Positions 28,332 through 37,850 of a DNA stretch of 40,861 nucleotides are shown here, one piece after another; position 1 is the first letter of the stretch; each line of letters begins with the position of its first letter. Below the pieces are notes generated by a model, which was not told the DNA's origin, made no database searches, and saw nothing but the letters and a program-made list of their open reading frames with translations. The stretch covers positions 1-40,861 of the forward strand of contig CAKZQO010000083.1 of assembly GCA_937140905.1 (NCBI GenBank). The letters are read 5' to 3'. The position numbers and the translations under genes were made by a program. This stretch comes from an uncultured Spirochaeta sp. Lineage in GTDB: Bacteria; Spirochaetota; Spirochaetia; DTKZ01.

Positions 28332-28361
28332 ATTATACGATGGATAAAATATATCTGTCAA
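28332..28361 (-). promoter_or_regulatory. Consensus sigma70 promoter for the dctPQM operon
   Basis: Minus strand TTGACA, 18-bp spacer, TATAAT. Confidence 0.75.
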
Positions 28362-28447
28362 ATATTTACATATCATAATACGTTTGAATTAGGATCCGGC
28401 CAACCTAGAACTTGCAGCAATCTAACTTTCCAGGTAAAGTAAGAACC

Positions 28448-29464
28448 ATGAAGATCTTGATCCTGGGTGGAACGGGCGTGATTAGCCGCGCCATTGTTGA
28501 ACAATTGTTGGAAAAGAACCACGAAGTAGTGCTGTTTAATCGAGGGAAGCGGAGTGTGCCATTCTCTCGAGATGTGCGGGTCATCGTAGGGGACAGATAC
28601 GCGGAAAAGGGGCTCGAACAGTCGATTGGGAAGGAAACCTTTGATGCGGTAATCGACATGATCTGTTTCAACCGCAAGGATGCAGAGGAGACTCTACGGG
28701 TCTTTCCAGAGCGGACTGGTCATATCATCATCACCTCCAGCATAGCAGCTTACAAACGGCCCTACCATACCCTACCCACGAAAGAAGATGCGGAAGAGTT
28801 GTTCGATAATCCCGTATTCCCCTACGCCTTCAACAAGGCGGAAATGGAACGGTACATCTGGGCAGAGGTGAAAAAGCGCCGTCTTCCCGTCACGGTGATT
28901 CGGCCTTCCCTCACTTATGGAATCGGTGCCGCCAATATCGGAGTTCTTCGACAGAATTATGGGATCCTCTATAGGATACGGAATGAGAAGCCCTTGGTGA
29001 TGTTCGGGGATGGTTCGACTCCTTGGCAATTCACCTTCGTGGAAGATCTGGCCAAGGCGTATGCGGGGGTGGTAGGGAATCCAAAAGCGTTTGGTCAAGC
29101 CTACCATGCCACTACCGACGAGATCCACCGATGGGAAGACCTGTACCTAGAGTTTGGTAGAATCGTGGGGAAGGAGCCTCGGATTATCCATGTGCCCAGC
29201 GAACTACTGATGCAAGCAGCCCCTTCCTTATGTAGTCACCTTTTCTTCGAAAAGACCTATCCCGGTGTGTTCGATAACGGTAAGATCCGGACAGTGATTC
29301 CAGATTTTAAAGCTGACGTGAGTTTCCAAGAGGGACTTGCGAAAATTGCCGAATGGTTCGACCGGGAAGCTTCCGAGGTAGATCCCGATAAGGACCGGTT
29401 GGAGGATCAGATCGTTGGCTACTACCAAGAGTTTGCCAGCAAAATGAAGGATCTCATGCCATGA
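28448..29464 (+). CDS. NAD-dependent epimerase/dehydratase (extended SDR)
   Basis: MKILILGGTGVISRAIVEQLLEKNHEVVLFNRG Rossmann motif; probable start at 28448 rather than 28412. Confidence 0.88.
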   Translation: MKILILGGTGVISRAIVEQLLEKNHEVVLFNRGKRSVPFSRDVRVIVGDRYAEKGLEQSIGKETFDAVIDMICFNRKDAEETLRVFPERTGHIIITSSIAAYKRPYHTLPTKEDAEELFDNPVFPYAFNKAEMERYIWAEVKKRRLPVTVIRPSLTYGIGAANIGVLRQNYGILYRIRNEKPLVMFGDGSTPWQFTFVEDLAKAYAGVVGNPKAFGQAYHATTDEIHRWEDLYLEFGRIVGKEPRIIHVPSELLMQAAPSLCSHLFFEKTYPGVFDNGKIRTVIPDFKADVSFQEGLAKIAEWFDREASEVDPDKDRLEDQIVGYYQEFASKMKDLMP

Positions 29465-30051
29465 GTACACTAGGGTATCGCGCCTTAGCGATCAACGGGA
29501 GTGCCCGCAAGGGGGGGAATACTGCCCGGTTGTTGGATCGGGTGCTAGAGGGTCTTCGAAAGGAAGGGTTTCACACAGAGCTGGTAGAGTTGGGGGGCAC
29601 CGTCTTACGGGGATGTACCGCCTGTAGATCTTGCTTCAAGAACAAGAACAGACGATGCGTGATTGAAACCGATAGTCTAAACGAGATCTTGGCAAAGATG
29701 ATTGCATCGGATGCCCTGATCATAGGTTCTCCTACTTACTTTGCCGATGTAACCTCTGAAACGAAGGCGCTGATAGATCGGGCAGGATACGTGGCTCGGG
29801 CAAACGACAACCTGTTCCATCGAAAAGTGGGAGCTGCAGTCGTGATGATGAGGCGAGCAGGGGCGATCCATGCCTTTGATACCATAAACCATTTCTTTCT
29901 GATCGAAGGAATGTATGTGGCGGGTTCTACCTACTGGAATCTAGGCATCGGACGCGAGATAGGCGAGGTAGAAAAGGATTCAGAAGCCCTTGCTACCATG
30001 GATGCCCTGAGTGCCAACATTGCACATTTGGTAAAGTGTTTAAAACGATAA
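29461..30051 (+). CDS. Flavodoxin-family / NAD(P)H-dependent FMN reductase
   Basis: LAINGSARKGGNTARLLDRVLEG, CTACRSCFKNKNRRCVIETDSLNEIL, IIGSPTYFADVTSETKALIDRAG. Confidence 0.9.
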   Translation: MSTLGYRALAINGSARKGGNTARLLDRVLEGLRKEGFHTELVELGGTVLRGCTACRSCFKNKNRRCVIETDSLNEILAKMIASDALIIGSPTYFADVTSETKALIDRAGYVARANDNLFHRKVGAAVVMMRRAGAIHAFDTINHFFLIEGMYVAGSTYWNLGIGREIGEVEKDSEALATMDALSANIAHLVKCLKR

Positions 30052-30698
30052 CATTCTATGATCTGTTCATGGCCCCCATGGAGGCCCGCTGGATCGCGTC
30101 CCTCCGGAAGTGGCTCATTCCAAAGGCCTGGGGGACGGTGCTCGAGATAGGGACGGGTACAGGAGCAAATCTTCCCTATTATCGAATGAACCAGCTCCAG
30201 CAGTTGGTCCTCACGGATCGAAAGGGGGGCGACCCTGAATTCTCTAGGATCATCCAAGCACGGATACGGGATTTGATCCAATCCAGAGATGGTGGTATTG
30301 TTTCTCACCCATCGATACCCCTCTTCTCATCCATCCAATACCAGGTAGCGGAAGCAGAAGACCTACCTTTTTCTAATGGTCAGTTTGATACGGTGGTCGC
30401 TAGCTTACTTCTCTGCTCCGTGGAGAGTCCTCGAAAGGCTATAGCGGAAATACGCAGGGTTTTACGAGAGGGTGGACAGTTCCTCTTCATCGAACACGTC
30501 CTGCCCTCGACCCCTGTCATGGCTTCCCTATTCCATCGAATTACCCCTGCGTGGCGGAGGATCGCCTCTGGGTGCCATTTGAATCGGGACACGGTGAAAA
30601 CGATCGAAGAGGGAGGCTTTTCCGTTTTAGAAATGAGACGTCCTGGCAATAGCGTGTTTGTGGGTGGTGTGGCTTTAAGATCTGGACTTTTCAGTTAA
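30036..30698 (+). CDS. Class I SAM-dependent methyltransferase
   Basis: VLEIGTGTGANLPYY motif I, FDTVVASLLLCSVESPRKAIAEIRRVLREGGQFLFIEHV; GTG start overlapping the previous gene. Confidence 0.88.
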   Translation: MFKTITFYDLFMAPMEARWIASLRKWLIPKAWGTVLEIGTGTGANLPYYRMNQLQQLVLTDRKGGDPEFSRIIQARIRDLIQSRDGGIVSHPSIPLFSSIQYQVAEAEDLPFSNGQFDTVVASLLLCSVESPRKAIAEIRRVLREGGQFLFIEHVLPSTPVMASLFHRITPAWRRIASGCHLNRDTVKTIEEGGFSVLEMRRPGNSVFVGGVALRSGLFS

Positions 30699-30710
30699 AA
30701 TATAGAATAA

Positions 30711-30725
30711 TAAATTTAAAATTTA
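30711..30725. promoter_or_regulatory. Palindrome TAAATTT-A-AAATTTA upstream of the GntR gene
   Basis: Perfect 7+1+7 inverted repeat; the core AATTTAAAATT recurs upstream of tctC at 32409-32419. Confidence 0.4.
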
Positions 30726-30744
30726 CTATAATTAGGAGTGTCCC

Positions 30745-31440
30745 TTGCAAGAACAAAATGCTCTTGATTTCGAGTTTCCCGCTGTTTTCATTACCAAAAA
30801 AAGCAGAGCAGAAGACATCGTAGGGATCATTAAAGAAGGAATCATACGCGGGTATTGGAAACCGAACGAAAAAATCGATGATAAAGAGTTAGCAAAAAGA
30901 TTGAATGTGAGCCGCATAACAGTCCGAGAAGCTCTCTCAAAGTTGGTAGAACGACGATTGATTGAAAAGAAGCATTGGAAAGGGTTTGCGGTGAGGTATT
31001 TGTCCTGGGAAGAGATAGAGAGTTTGATTGATGTCCGAATAGTGCTAGAAGAATTGGCTCTGAAGAAGATTGTCCAAATGATAACGCCCAATATTATTCA
31101 ATCTCTAGAACAATCTATTGACGAAGCAAAAGAAGCGGTAGAACGAAGAGATTTTCATGGTTTTTCCAGGTCGGATTATCGTTTCCACCAAATCATTCAG
31201 TCTGAATCTGGGAATCCTTGGATCAAGGACATTCTAGAAGACCTTCACGTGCTCATCAGTATCGTGCGATATATTTCTCAATGGAAACATCCTGAGGAAG
31301 TTGCCAAGAAAAGTATTAGTGAACATGAACGGATCGTGGAGTGTTTGAAGCAAGGCAATGGAGATGAAGCGATTCGACATCTCCACGAACATCTAAATAA
31401 CCATCGTGAGCGAGTTAGGATGGAATACCAGTCCGGCTAG
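30745..31440 (+). CDS. GntR-family transcriptional regulator (FadR/FCD type)
   Basis: IIRGYWKPNEKIDDKELAKRLNVSRITVREALSKLVERRLIEKKHWKGFAV wHTH; helical FCD-like C-terminus; TTG start. Confidence 0.9.
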   Translation: MQEQNALDFEFPAVFITKKSRAEDIVGIIKEGIIRGYWKPNEKIDDKELAKRLNVSRITVREALSKLVERRLIEKKHWKGFAVRYLSWEEIESLIDVRIVLEELALKKIVQMITPNIIQSLEQSIDEAKEAVERRDFHGFSRSDYRFHQIIQSESGNPWIKDILEDLHVLISIVRYISQWKHPEEVAKKSISEHERIVECLKQGNGDEAIRHLHEHLNNHRERVRMEYQSG

Positions 31441-32341
31441 ATCGAACAAGGCTAACCGTGTAGATAGCGAGAGCAGACCATATACACCCAAAGGTGATGA
31501 TATGAGCTCTGGTGAAGGGTTCACCATAAAACAAGACCCCTAATATCAGCATCATGGAGGGGGCAATGTACTGAAAGAATCCCACGGTTGAAAGGGGAAT
31601 TAAACGGGTACCTTTTCCAAACAGATAAAGGGGAAGACTTGTCACCAAGCCACCCAGCATAAGTAAAAAAGTAGTTTGAGATCCATGCAATCCTATAGCA
31701 CCGAGACCTCTCAATTCCATTGTAGCGACGTAAAAAAGCGCCCAGGGTAATAGAACAGCAGTTTCAAACAGAAGCCCAGAAAGTGAATCTAAAGGGGTAA
31801 GCTTTTTCAACAAGCCATAGAATCCGAAGGCCGTTGCAAGGGTAAGCGCAATCCAAGGGAAACGACCATAGTCCAAGGTAAAGTATAAAACTCCAAAAAT
31901 CGAAAGACAGAGGGCTATTCGTTGGATCGGTTTTAGTCGTTCATGTAGAAAGACTCTACCTAGGAGAATGTTCATCAAAGGATTGATGTAGTATCCTAAA
32001 CTAGCCTCAACAATATGTGCATTGAATACTGCAAAAATATATAAAAACCAGTTTACGGCAATCAGGAAGGCAGTGCCGATTAAAAGCATGAGGGTAGTTT
32101 TATTCGCAAACACATTCTTGATCGGATCAGGTCTTGTGATCAGGTAGAGAAGCCCTACGAGTAGAAAAGACCATAGGATCCGATGAGCCAATAATTCCAG
32201 AGGTGAAACATAGCTAAGTTGTTTCCAATATAGAGGTTGAAAGCCCCAAAGAAAAAATGCAGTTAGAGTATAGAAGTATCCTGAAGTATGCATCGAATTT
32301 TTTGTGTTTGATTTGATAGCAATTTGTACACTTTTCTTCAT
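31415..32341 (-). CDS. rarD: RarD-type EamA transporter
   Basis: TLTAFFLWGFQPLYWKQLSYVSPLELLAHRILWSFLL; FNAHIVEASLGYYINPLMNILLGRVFLHERLKPIQ; LIPLSTVGFFQYIAPSMMLILGVLFYGEPF. Confidence 0.9.
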   Translation of the reverse strand: MKKSVQIAIKSNTKNSMHTSGYFYTLTAFFLWGFQPLYWKQLSYVSPLELLAHRILWSFLLVGLLYLITRPDPIKNVFANKTTLMLLIGTAFLIAVNWFLYIFAVFNAHIVEASLGYYINPLMNILLGRVFLHERLKPIQRIALCLSIFGVLYFTLDYGRFPWIALTLATAFGFYGLLKKLTPLDSLSGLLFETAVLLPWALFYVATMELRGLGAIGLHGSQTTFLLMLGGLVTSLPLYLFGKGTRLIPLSTVGFFQYIAPSMMLILGVLFYGEPFTRAHIITFGCIWSALAIYTVSLVRSSRTGIPS

Positions 32342-32369
32342 AAACGCGTCAATAGTAAAGAAAATTTGC

Positions 32370-32399
32370 TTGACAAAATAAATTTTATGTTCTTAATAT
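32370..32399 (+). promoter_or_regulatory. Sigma70-like promoter for the tctCBA operon
   Basis: TTGACA (32370-32375), 18-bp spacer, TAATAT (32394-32399). Confidence 0.65.
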
Positions 32400-32408
32400 A
32401 AAAATCAT

Positions 32409-32419
32409 AATTTAAAATT
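32409..32419. promoter_or_regulatory. AATTTAAAATT palindrome just downstream of the tctC -10 box
   Basis: Same core as the palindrome in front of the neighbouring GntR gene. Confidence 0.4.
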
Positions 32420-32438
32420 CTAAATATAGGAGGGCCTT

Positions 32439-33437
32439 ATGAAAAAACGAATTGGCCGGGGGATCCTTTTATTAAGCGCCTTTGTGTTAGTCGTTACCAC
32501 GCTCATCCATGCGGAAGGAAAAAGGGAGGAAGCAAAGTTCCCGACCAAGCCTATCACTGTTCTACAAGGGTTCAAACCAGGGGGAGGAAGCGATGCGTTG
32601 GCGCAATTGGTGCAACCCTTTCTGGAAAAGAAATTGGGAGTTTCTTTCGTTAATCAGTATATCCCCGGAGCAACAGGTGCGATTGCATGGACACAGTTAG
32701 CAAAACAAACAAAGAACGATGGGTATACGATCAGTATCACCAACACTCCTATGTTGATGACGAACTACATTATGAATCCTGAAATTACCTATTCTGTGGA
32801 TGACCTGGAACCTCTCGCCAACATCGTGACGGATCCTGGAATTATCGTTGTGGGGAAAAACAGTCCTTTCCAGTCAGTGCAGGATTTTTTAAACGCAGTA
32901 AAAGCAAATCCTGGAAAGATAACTGTTGCCAATTCAGGAGTAGGAGGGGATGATTTCTTTACCACATTGATTTTTCAGAAAGAGACAGGATTGAAAGTTC
33001 AAATGGTTCCCTTCGATGGCGATGGTCCTTCCTGGCAGGCTGCCATGGCAGGGAAAGTAGACGTGAGCTTCAACAATCTGGGGGTTACGTATCCACAAAT
33101 TCGAGCAGGTAACCTGCGTGCTCTAGCCCTTTTTGCCGAAAAACGTGATTCCATGATCCCAGAGGTTCCCACTATGAAAGAGATAGGGTTCAATATCATC
33201 GCCGGCTCTTCTAGAGGGTACAGCGCTCCCAAAGGTATTCCTGAGCAAATAAAAAAGGTCTACCTAAAAGCTTTTGAAGAAGTCGCTAAAGACCCTGCAC
33301 TTATTTCTGCAGCCAATGCCCGTGCCCTTCCAATGGACGTTAAGATTGGAGAAGAATATAGAGTCTACTTGAAAACACAAGAAAAGGTATTCAAAGAGAT
33401 TTGGAACGAAGTTAAGTCCCAGTATAGCGTAAAATAA
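32439..33437 (+). CDS. tctC: Tripartite tricarboxylate transporter substrate-binding protein (TctC/Bug)
   Basis: FPTKPITVLQGFKPGGGSDALAQLVQPFLEKKLGVSFVNQYIPGATGAIAWTQLA. Confidence 0.94.
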   Translation: MKKRIGRGILLLSAFVLVVTTLIHAEGKREEAKFPTKPITVLQGFKPGGGSDALAQLVQPFLEKKLGVSFVNQYIPGATGAIAWTQLAKQTKNDGYTISITNTPMLMTNYIMNPEITYSVDDLEPLANIVTDPGIIVVGKNSPFQSVQDFLNAVKANPGKITVANSGVGGDDFFTTLIFQKETGLKVQMVPFDGDGPSWQAAMAGKVDVSFNNLGVTYPQIRAGNLRALALFAEKRDSMIPEVPTMKEIGFNIIAGSSRGYSAPKGIPEQIKKVYLKAFEEVAKDPALISAANARALPMDVKIGEEYRVYLKTQEKVFKEIWNEVKSQYSVK

Positions 33438-33438
33438 A

Positions 33439-33460
33439 GAGAGGAGGGCTTCCTCCTCTC
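33439..33460 (+). other. Strong hairpin between tctC and tctB
   Basis: GAGAGGAGG-GCTT-CCTCCTCTC perfect 9-bp stem, no T-run. Confidence 0.65.
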
Positions 33461-33471
33461 CTCTATCATAG

Positions 33472-33939
33472 GTGGTAGATATGAACCACAGCTCAGCAAG
33501 AATAAGATATTTTCTGTTAGGCTTTATCGTTTTTATTGCAGTTCTTTTTTATTATCAAAGTCTTAAATTACCAAAAGCAGGGTATCAATTACCTAGATTA
33601 CTCTCTGGAGTCATACTTATTTTGGTTCTTATAGATATAGCTAGTACGGTTTTCCATAAGATGTCTAAAGGTGTGGATGGTGTAAAAGATAATAATCCTA
33701 TTAAGGATACAAAGAAAAGACTTCTTTTTTTCTTAATTTCGACATCCCTTTATATCTTTTTGATGCAGCCCATTGGGTACTTTATTATTACTCCTATCTA
33801 CTTGTTTATTACCTTTTTAACATTAAAGTCAATGAAATTGAGAACCAATATTATCGTAACCTTAGGATTTACTCTATTTGTGTATGCATTGTTTGTTAGA
33901 TTCTTGAACCTCCCTGTTCCAATGGGATTTCTAGGATAA
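33472..33939 (+). CDS. tctB: Tripartite tricarboxylate transporter small membrane subunit (TctB)
   Basis: Four-TM, 155 aa, located between tctC and tctA; SLKLPKAGYQLPRLLSGVILILVLIDI. Confidence 0.85.
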   Translation: MVDMNHSSARIRYFLLGFIVFIAVLFYYQSLKLPKAGYQLPRLLSGVILILVLIDIASTVFHKMSKGVDGVKDNNPIKDTKKRLLFFLISTSLYIFLMQPIGYFIITPIYLFITFLTLKSMKLRTNIIVTLGFTLFVYALFVRFLNLPVPMGFLG

Positions 33940-33942
33940 AAA

Positions 33943-35433
33943 ATGATTATCAATAATATCCTATTAGGGTTTAGTAACATTCTACAGCCATTTAACTTGC
34001 TGCTTGTTATTGTAGGTTCCTTCATTGGAATATTCGTAGGAGCAATGCCAGGTTTGTCTGCAACGATGGCCATTGCTCTATTATTGCCATTGACGTTTGG
34101 GTTGCCTCCCGCATCGGGAATTGGGATGTTAGCTTCCCTATACATGGGGGCCATGTATGGTGGGTCTATTTCTGCCATCTTAATTCGCACCCCCGGAACA
34201 CCTGCGGCTGCAGCAACGGTGCTGGATGGATATCCGATGGCGCAGAAGGGTATGGCTGGCAAGGCATTAGGGATTTCCCTAACTGCCTCGTTAGTGGGAG
34301 GTGTTCTAAGTAGCATTGCTCTTTTGACGATTGCTCCCGCTCTAGGATACGTAGCTTTAGAGTTCGGGCCTGTAGAGTTATTCGCGGTCGCAGTGCTGGG
34401 GATTACCATTATAGGTTCGTTGTCTCAAGGTTCTACCGTGCTGGGCCTTCTTTCTGGCGCCTTTGGGTTACTGCTGGCCATGGTAGGTATGGACCCGATC
34501 ACGGGAACTCCTCGATTTACTTTTGGGTTAATCAACCTATTTTCGGGAATTCCCTTTGTCGTTGCTCTGATAGGGCTCTTTTCCATCCCCCAAGCCCTTC
34601 GGTTGATCGAACAAGGGGATGATGGAACTCAAGTGATTAGTCGAATTCAGGATCGGCTATTACCGGCTTGGAAAGAATTTAGATCCTTAATTCCTACGAT
34701 TCTTCGTTCCTCGGTAATTGGTATCTTCACCGGAATCATTCCCGGCACGGGAGGGGACACTGCCTGTTGGTTCGCTTACAATGAGGCAAAGAGATTTTCT
34801 AAAAGAAAAGCGGAGTTCGGCTCGGGTGTTCCGGAAGGAATCGCCGCACCAGAATCGGCAAACAATGCGGTTGTAGGCGGTGCATTGATCCCCACGATAT
34901 CCTTGGGGATACCTGGTAGTTCTGCAACTGCAATACTGATTGGTGGTTTGATGGTGCATGGAATCATGCCGGGCCCAACTCTCATGAGTGAGTACGCGGA
35001 GGTTACCTACACACTGATTTGGGCAGTATTCTTTTCCAATTTTGCCATGTTTTTTATTGGTTTGTTGTTTACGAAGGGTGCGATCATCGTAACGAGAGTG
35101 AAGAATAAAGTATTGGCACCCATCATCGTTGTTCTCTGTGTGATTGGATCCTTCTCCATCAATAATAGTTATTTCGATGTAATCATGATGTTTTTATTTG
35201 GTCTGCTTGGGTATGTGATGGAGAAAGTGAAGATGCCAACGGCTCCAATGGTGCTAGGTTTGATCCTAGGCAAGATGATGAACAACAGCCTCTATCAGTC
35301 TCTTCTCATAGGACATGGCAGTTGGTTGATCTTTCTGAAGAGCCCCATAGCAGTGATATTATTTATAGTTTCCATTCTCTCGATACTTCAATCTACTCCT
35401 TTAATCCGATTCATTAAAGGAAAATTCAAATAA
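33943..35433 (+). CDS. tctA: Tripartite tricarboxylate transporter large permease (TctA)
   Basis: GIFVGAMPGLSATMAIALLLPLTFGLPPASGIGMLASLYMGAMYGGSISAILIRTPGTPAAAATVLDGYPMAQKG. Confidence 0.95.
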   Translation: MIINNILLGFSNILQPFNLLLVIVGSFIGIFVGAMPGLSATMAIALLLPLTFGLPPASGIGMLASLYMGAMYGGSISAILIRTPGTPAAAATVLDGYPMAQKGMAGKALGISLTASLVGGVLSSIALLTIAPALGYVALEFGPVELFAVAVLGITIIGSLSQGSTVLGLLSGAFGLLLAMVGMDPITGTPRFTFGLINLFSGIPFVVALIGLFSIPQALRLIEQGDDGTQVISRIQDRLLPAWKEFRSLIPTILRSSVIGIFTGIIPGTGGDTACWFAYNEAKRFSKRKAEFGSGVPEGIAAPESANNAVVGGALIPTISLGIPGSSATAILIGGLMVHGIMPGPTLMSEYAEVTYTLIWAVFFSNFAMFFIGLLFTKGAIIVTRVKNKVLAPIIVVLCVIGSFSINNSYFDVIMMFLFGLLGYVMEKVKMPTAPMVLGLILGKMMNNSLYQSLLIGHGSWLIFLKSPIAVILFIVSILSILQSTPLIRFIKGKFK

Positions 35434-35455
35434 ATATTTTGAAGGAGCGGTAGTT

Positions 35456-36553
35456 ATGAGCAAAAAGATGCTTGGTTTAGTTGCGCATCCAGATGGTTCT
35501 CTGAAGCTGGAAGAAGTTCCAGTTCCGGAAATTGGGAAGAATAGGTTTGCCCCCCACGATGTACTAGTAGAAGTACAGTACTGCGGAATCTGTGGAAGTG
35601 ATATCCATAAGTTTCTTGCCGATGATTCGGAAAAAGCGAAATTGAAACATGTTCCTGCTCCAGTAGTGAGCGGACATGAGATAGTAAGCATTGTACGGGA
35701 GGTAGGAAAAGAAGTAACCCGCGTAAAACCAGGCGATAGAGTAGTCCATGAAATTGTAACCTTCTACTGTGGCCATTGCCCCGCTTGTAGGGAAGGAAGG
35801 TACAATATCTGTAACACTTTAGAGCCCATGATGGGGCGTGCTCATTTCGTTACAGGGGGAGGCTTTGCCAAGTATACCATGTGGCCGGAATGGCAGCTTC
35901 ATAAACTTCCCGATTCTGTTCCCACACAAGCCGCGGTACTGATGGAACCTACTGCGGGTTCTGTTCATAGTATCATTACTAGAATGGGAGTAAAGGCTGG
36001 AGAGTCAGTTGCCATACTGGGTCCTGGGGCTAGAGGACTTTTAATGCTTCAAGTTTGCAAAGCGATTGGCGCGGGACCTATCTTGATGTCAGGGATAACT
36101 CGGGATGAACCATTACGTTTGGCAATGGCTCGAAAACTTGGTGCGGATGTGGTTGTGAATGTGGAGAAGGAAGACCTTTGGTCGAAAGTGAAAGAAATGA
36201 CGGGTGGTATCGGTGTGGATGTAGTATTAGAGAACACTGGAGAGGTGGAGCCAATCGCACAGTCTATCGATATTGTGCGTAAAGGTGGCAGGGTTATGTG
36301 GGCCGGTGGAGGTATTCGTGGAGGCATAGTAGCTCCTGTAGACACCCATAAAATCATTGTGAAAGAACTCGATATTAGGGGAGAAATATCTCAGATACCC
36401 TATGATTGGTTAACAGCCATCCATCTCGTTTCGACAGGTAAAGTGCAATTGGAACCTCTAGTAACCCACGTGTTTCCTTTAGAACAATGGAAAGAAGGAT
36501 TTACCTTGGCTGCTACGAGCCATGATTGTCTACGGGTAGCAATCAAACCTTAG
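35456..36553 (+). CDS. Zinc-dependent alcohol dehydrogenase (sorbitol/threonine dehydrogenase-like)
   Basis: CGICGSDIHKF catalytic and CGHCPACREGRYNIC structural zinc motifs. Confidence 0.93.
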   Translation: MSKKMLGLVAHPDGSLKLEEVPVPEIGKNRFAPHDVLVEVQYCGICGSDIHKFLADDSEKAKLKHVPAPVVSGHEIVSIVREVGKEVTRVKPGDRVVHEIVTFYCGHCPACREGRYNICNTLEPMMGRAHFVTGGGFAKYTMWPEWQLHKLPDSVPTQAAVLMEPTAGSVHSIITRMGVKAGESVAILGPGARGLLMLQVCKAIGAGPILMSGITRDEPLRLAMARKLGADVVVNVEKEDLWSKVKEMTGGIGVDVVLENTGEVEPIAQSIDIVRKGGRVMWAGGGIRGGIVAPVDTHKIIVKELDIRGEISQIPYDWLTAIHLVSTGKVQLEPLVTHVFPLEQWKEGFTLAATSHDCLRVAIKP

Positions 36554-36581
36554 CGATGCTGTTTTACGAGGAGTTACTGGA

Positions 36582-37850
36582 ATGGATACGATCGATCGGT
36601 TACTAGAGGGAATCCCCATCCCTAGGGTGGTACAGGTAAAGCAAAAGTTCGAACGTCCTGTTATTGTAGATTTGAAAAAAGAGTTTCTTAATCAGATTGA
36701 AGCCAAAAATCTATTTTCTCGTTTACGGAAAGGGATGAAGGTTGCCATCACCGTTGGGAGTAGAGGGATTTCCAATCAACCCTTTCTAGTCAAACTACTA
36801 ATTGAGGAGCTTAAAAAAGTAGGAACGGTACCATTTGTTATTCCTGCGATGGGAAGTCATGGGGGGGCAACCGCGGAAGGTCAACGGTCGATGCTGGAAG
36901 AAATGGGATTCACGGAAGACTACCTTGGCGTTCCTATCAAGGCTACGATGGAGACTGTACAGATTGGAACCAGTTCCAATGGGCTTCCTGTTTATATTGA
37001 TAGATATGCCTCGGAAGCGGACGGGATCATCCTCGTGAACAGAATCAAACCCCACGTGTCTTTTCGAGGACCTTTCGAAAGTGGACTGATGAAAATGATT
37101 ACCATTGGTCTGGGGAAGCAGAAGGGTGCCGATATTTGTCACGAGTTGGGATTTGGGAAAATGGCGGAAAACATTCCTGCCATTGGAAAGGTGGTGTTGT
37201 CTTCTGGAAGAATCTTATTTGGAATAGGGTTGATAGAGAATGCGTACCATGAGACGTGTAGGATCATTCCTCTTTTCCCAGAAGAAATAGAAACTACAGA
37301 ACCACTATTGTTGGAAGAAGCTAGACGGTTATGTCCTAGACTTCTGTTTGATTCGCTAGATGTATTGATTATAGACGAAATAGGAAAGGATATCAGTGGG
37401 ACAGGGTTCGATACGAATGTGGTTGGAAGATACCATACACCGTTTATCTCTGGGGGGCCGAAGATCACAAGAATTGCTGTATTAGATGTTACCGATGCTT
37501 CCCATGGGAATGCCAATGGTTTGGGTATCGTAGATTTTTCTACTCTTCGAGCCTATAAAAAGTTTAAATTCGATCAGACGTACCCCAATTCACTGACATC
37601 GACGGTTCCTATGAGTGCAAAGATCCCGATCATTCTTAAAAATGATCGGCAAGCAATGCAGGCAGCCATTAAAACATGCAATATCTTAGATAAGACGGCT
37701 GTGCGTTTCGTTCGAATTAAAAACACCAACAGTTTAGAATCGATTCTAGTAAGTACCACCTTGCTGGAAGAAGTGAGGAAAAACCCTTCCCTGGAAGTTG
37801 TGGGAGAGCCTTTCGAAATGAAGTTTGATGAAGAGGGGAATGTATTGTAA
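36582..37850 (+). CDS. LarA-like (nickel-dependent lactate racemase superfamily, DUF2088) protein
   Basis: VAITVGSRGISNQPFLVKLLIEELKKVGTVPFVIPAMGSHGGATAEGQ; IILVNRIKPHVSFRGPFESGLMKMITIGLGKQKGADICHE. Confidence 0.82.
   Translation: MDTIDRLLEGIPIPRVVQVKQKFERPVIVDLKKEFLNQIEAKNLFSRLRKGMKVAITVGSRGISNQPFLVKLLIEELKKVGTVPFVIPAMGSHGGATAEGQRSMLEEMGFTEDYLGVPIKATMETVQIGTSSNGLPVYIDRYASEADGIILVNRIKPHVSFRGPFESGLMKMITIGLGKQKGADICHELGFGKMAENIPAIGKVVLSSGRILFGIGLIENAYHETCRIIPLFPEEIETTEPLLLEEARRLCPRLLFDSLDVLIIDEIGKDISGTGFDTNVVGRYHTPFISGGPKITRIAVLDVTDASHGNANGLGIVDFSTLRAYKKFKFDQTYPNSLTSTVPMSAKIPIILKNDRQAMQAAIKTCNILDKTAVRFVRIKNTNSLESILVSTTLLEEVRKNPSLEVVGEPFEMKFDEEGNVL

Noticed and set aside
33798-34409. 203-aa minus-strand ORF
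   Set aside because: Antisense to tctB/tctA, spans two well-supported genes; low-complexity shadow translation.
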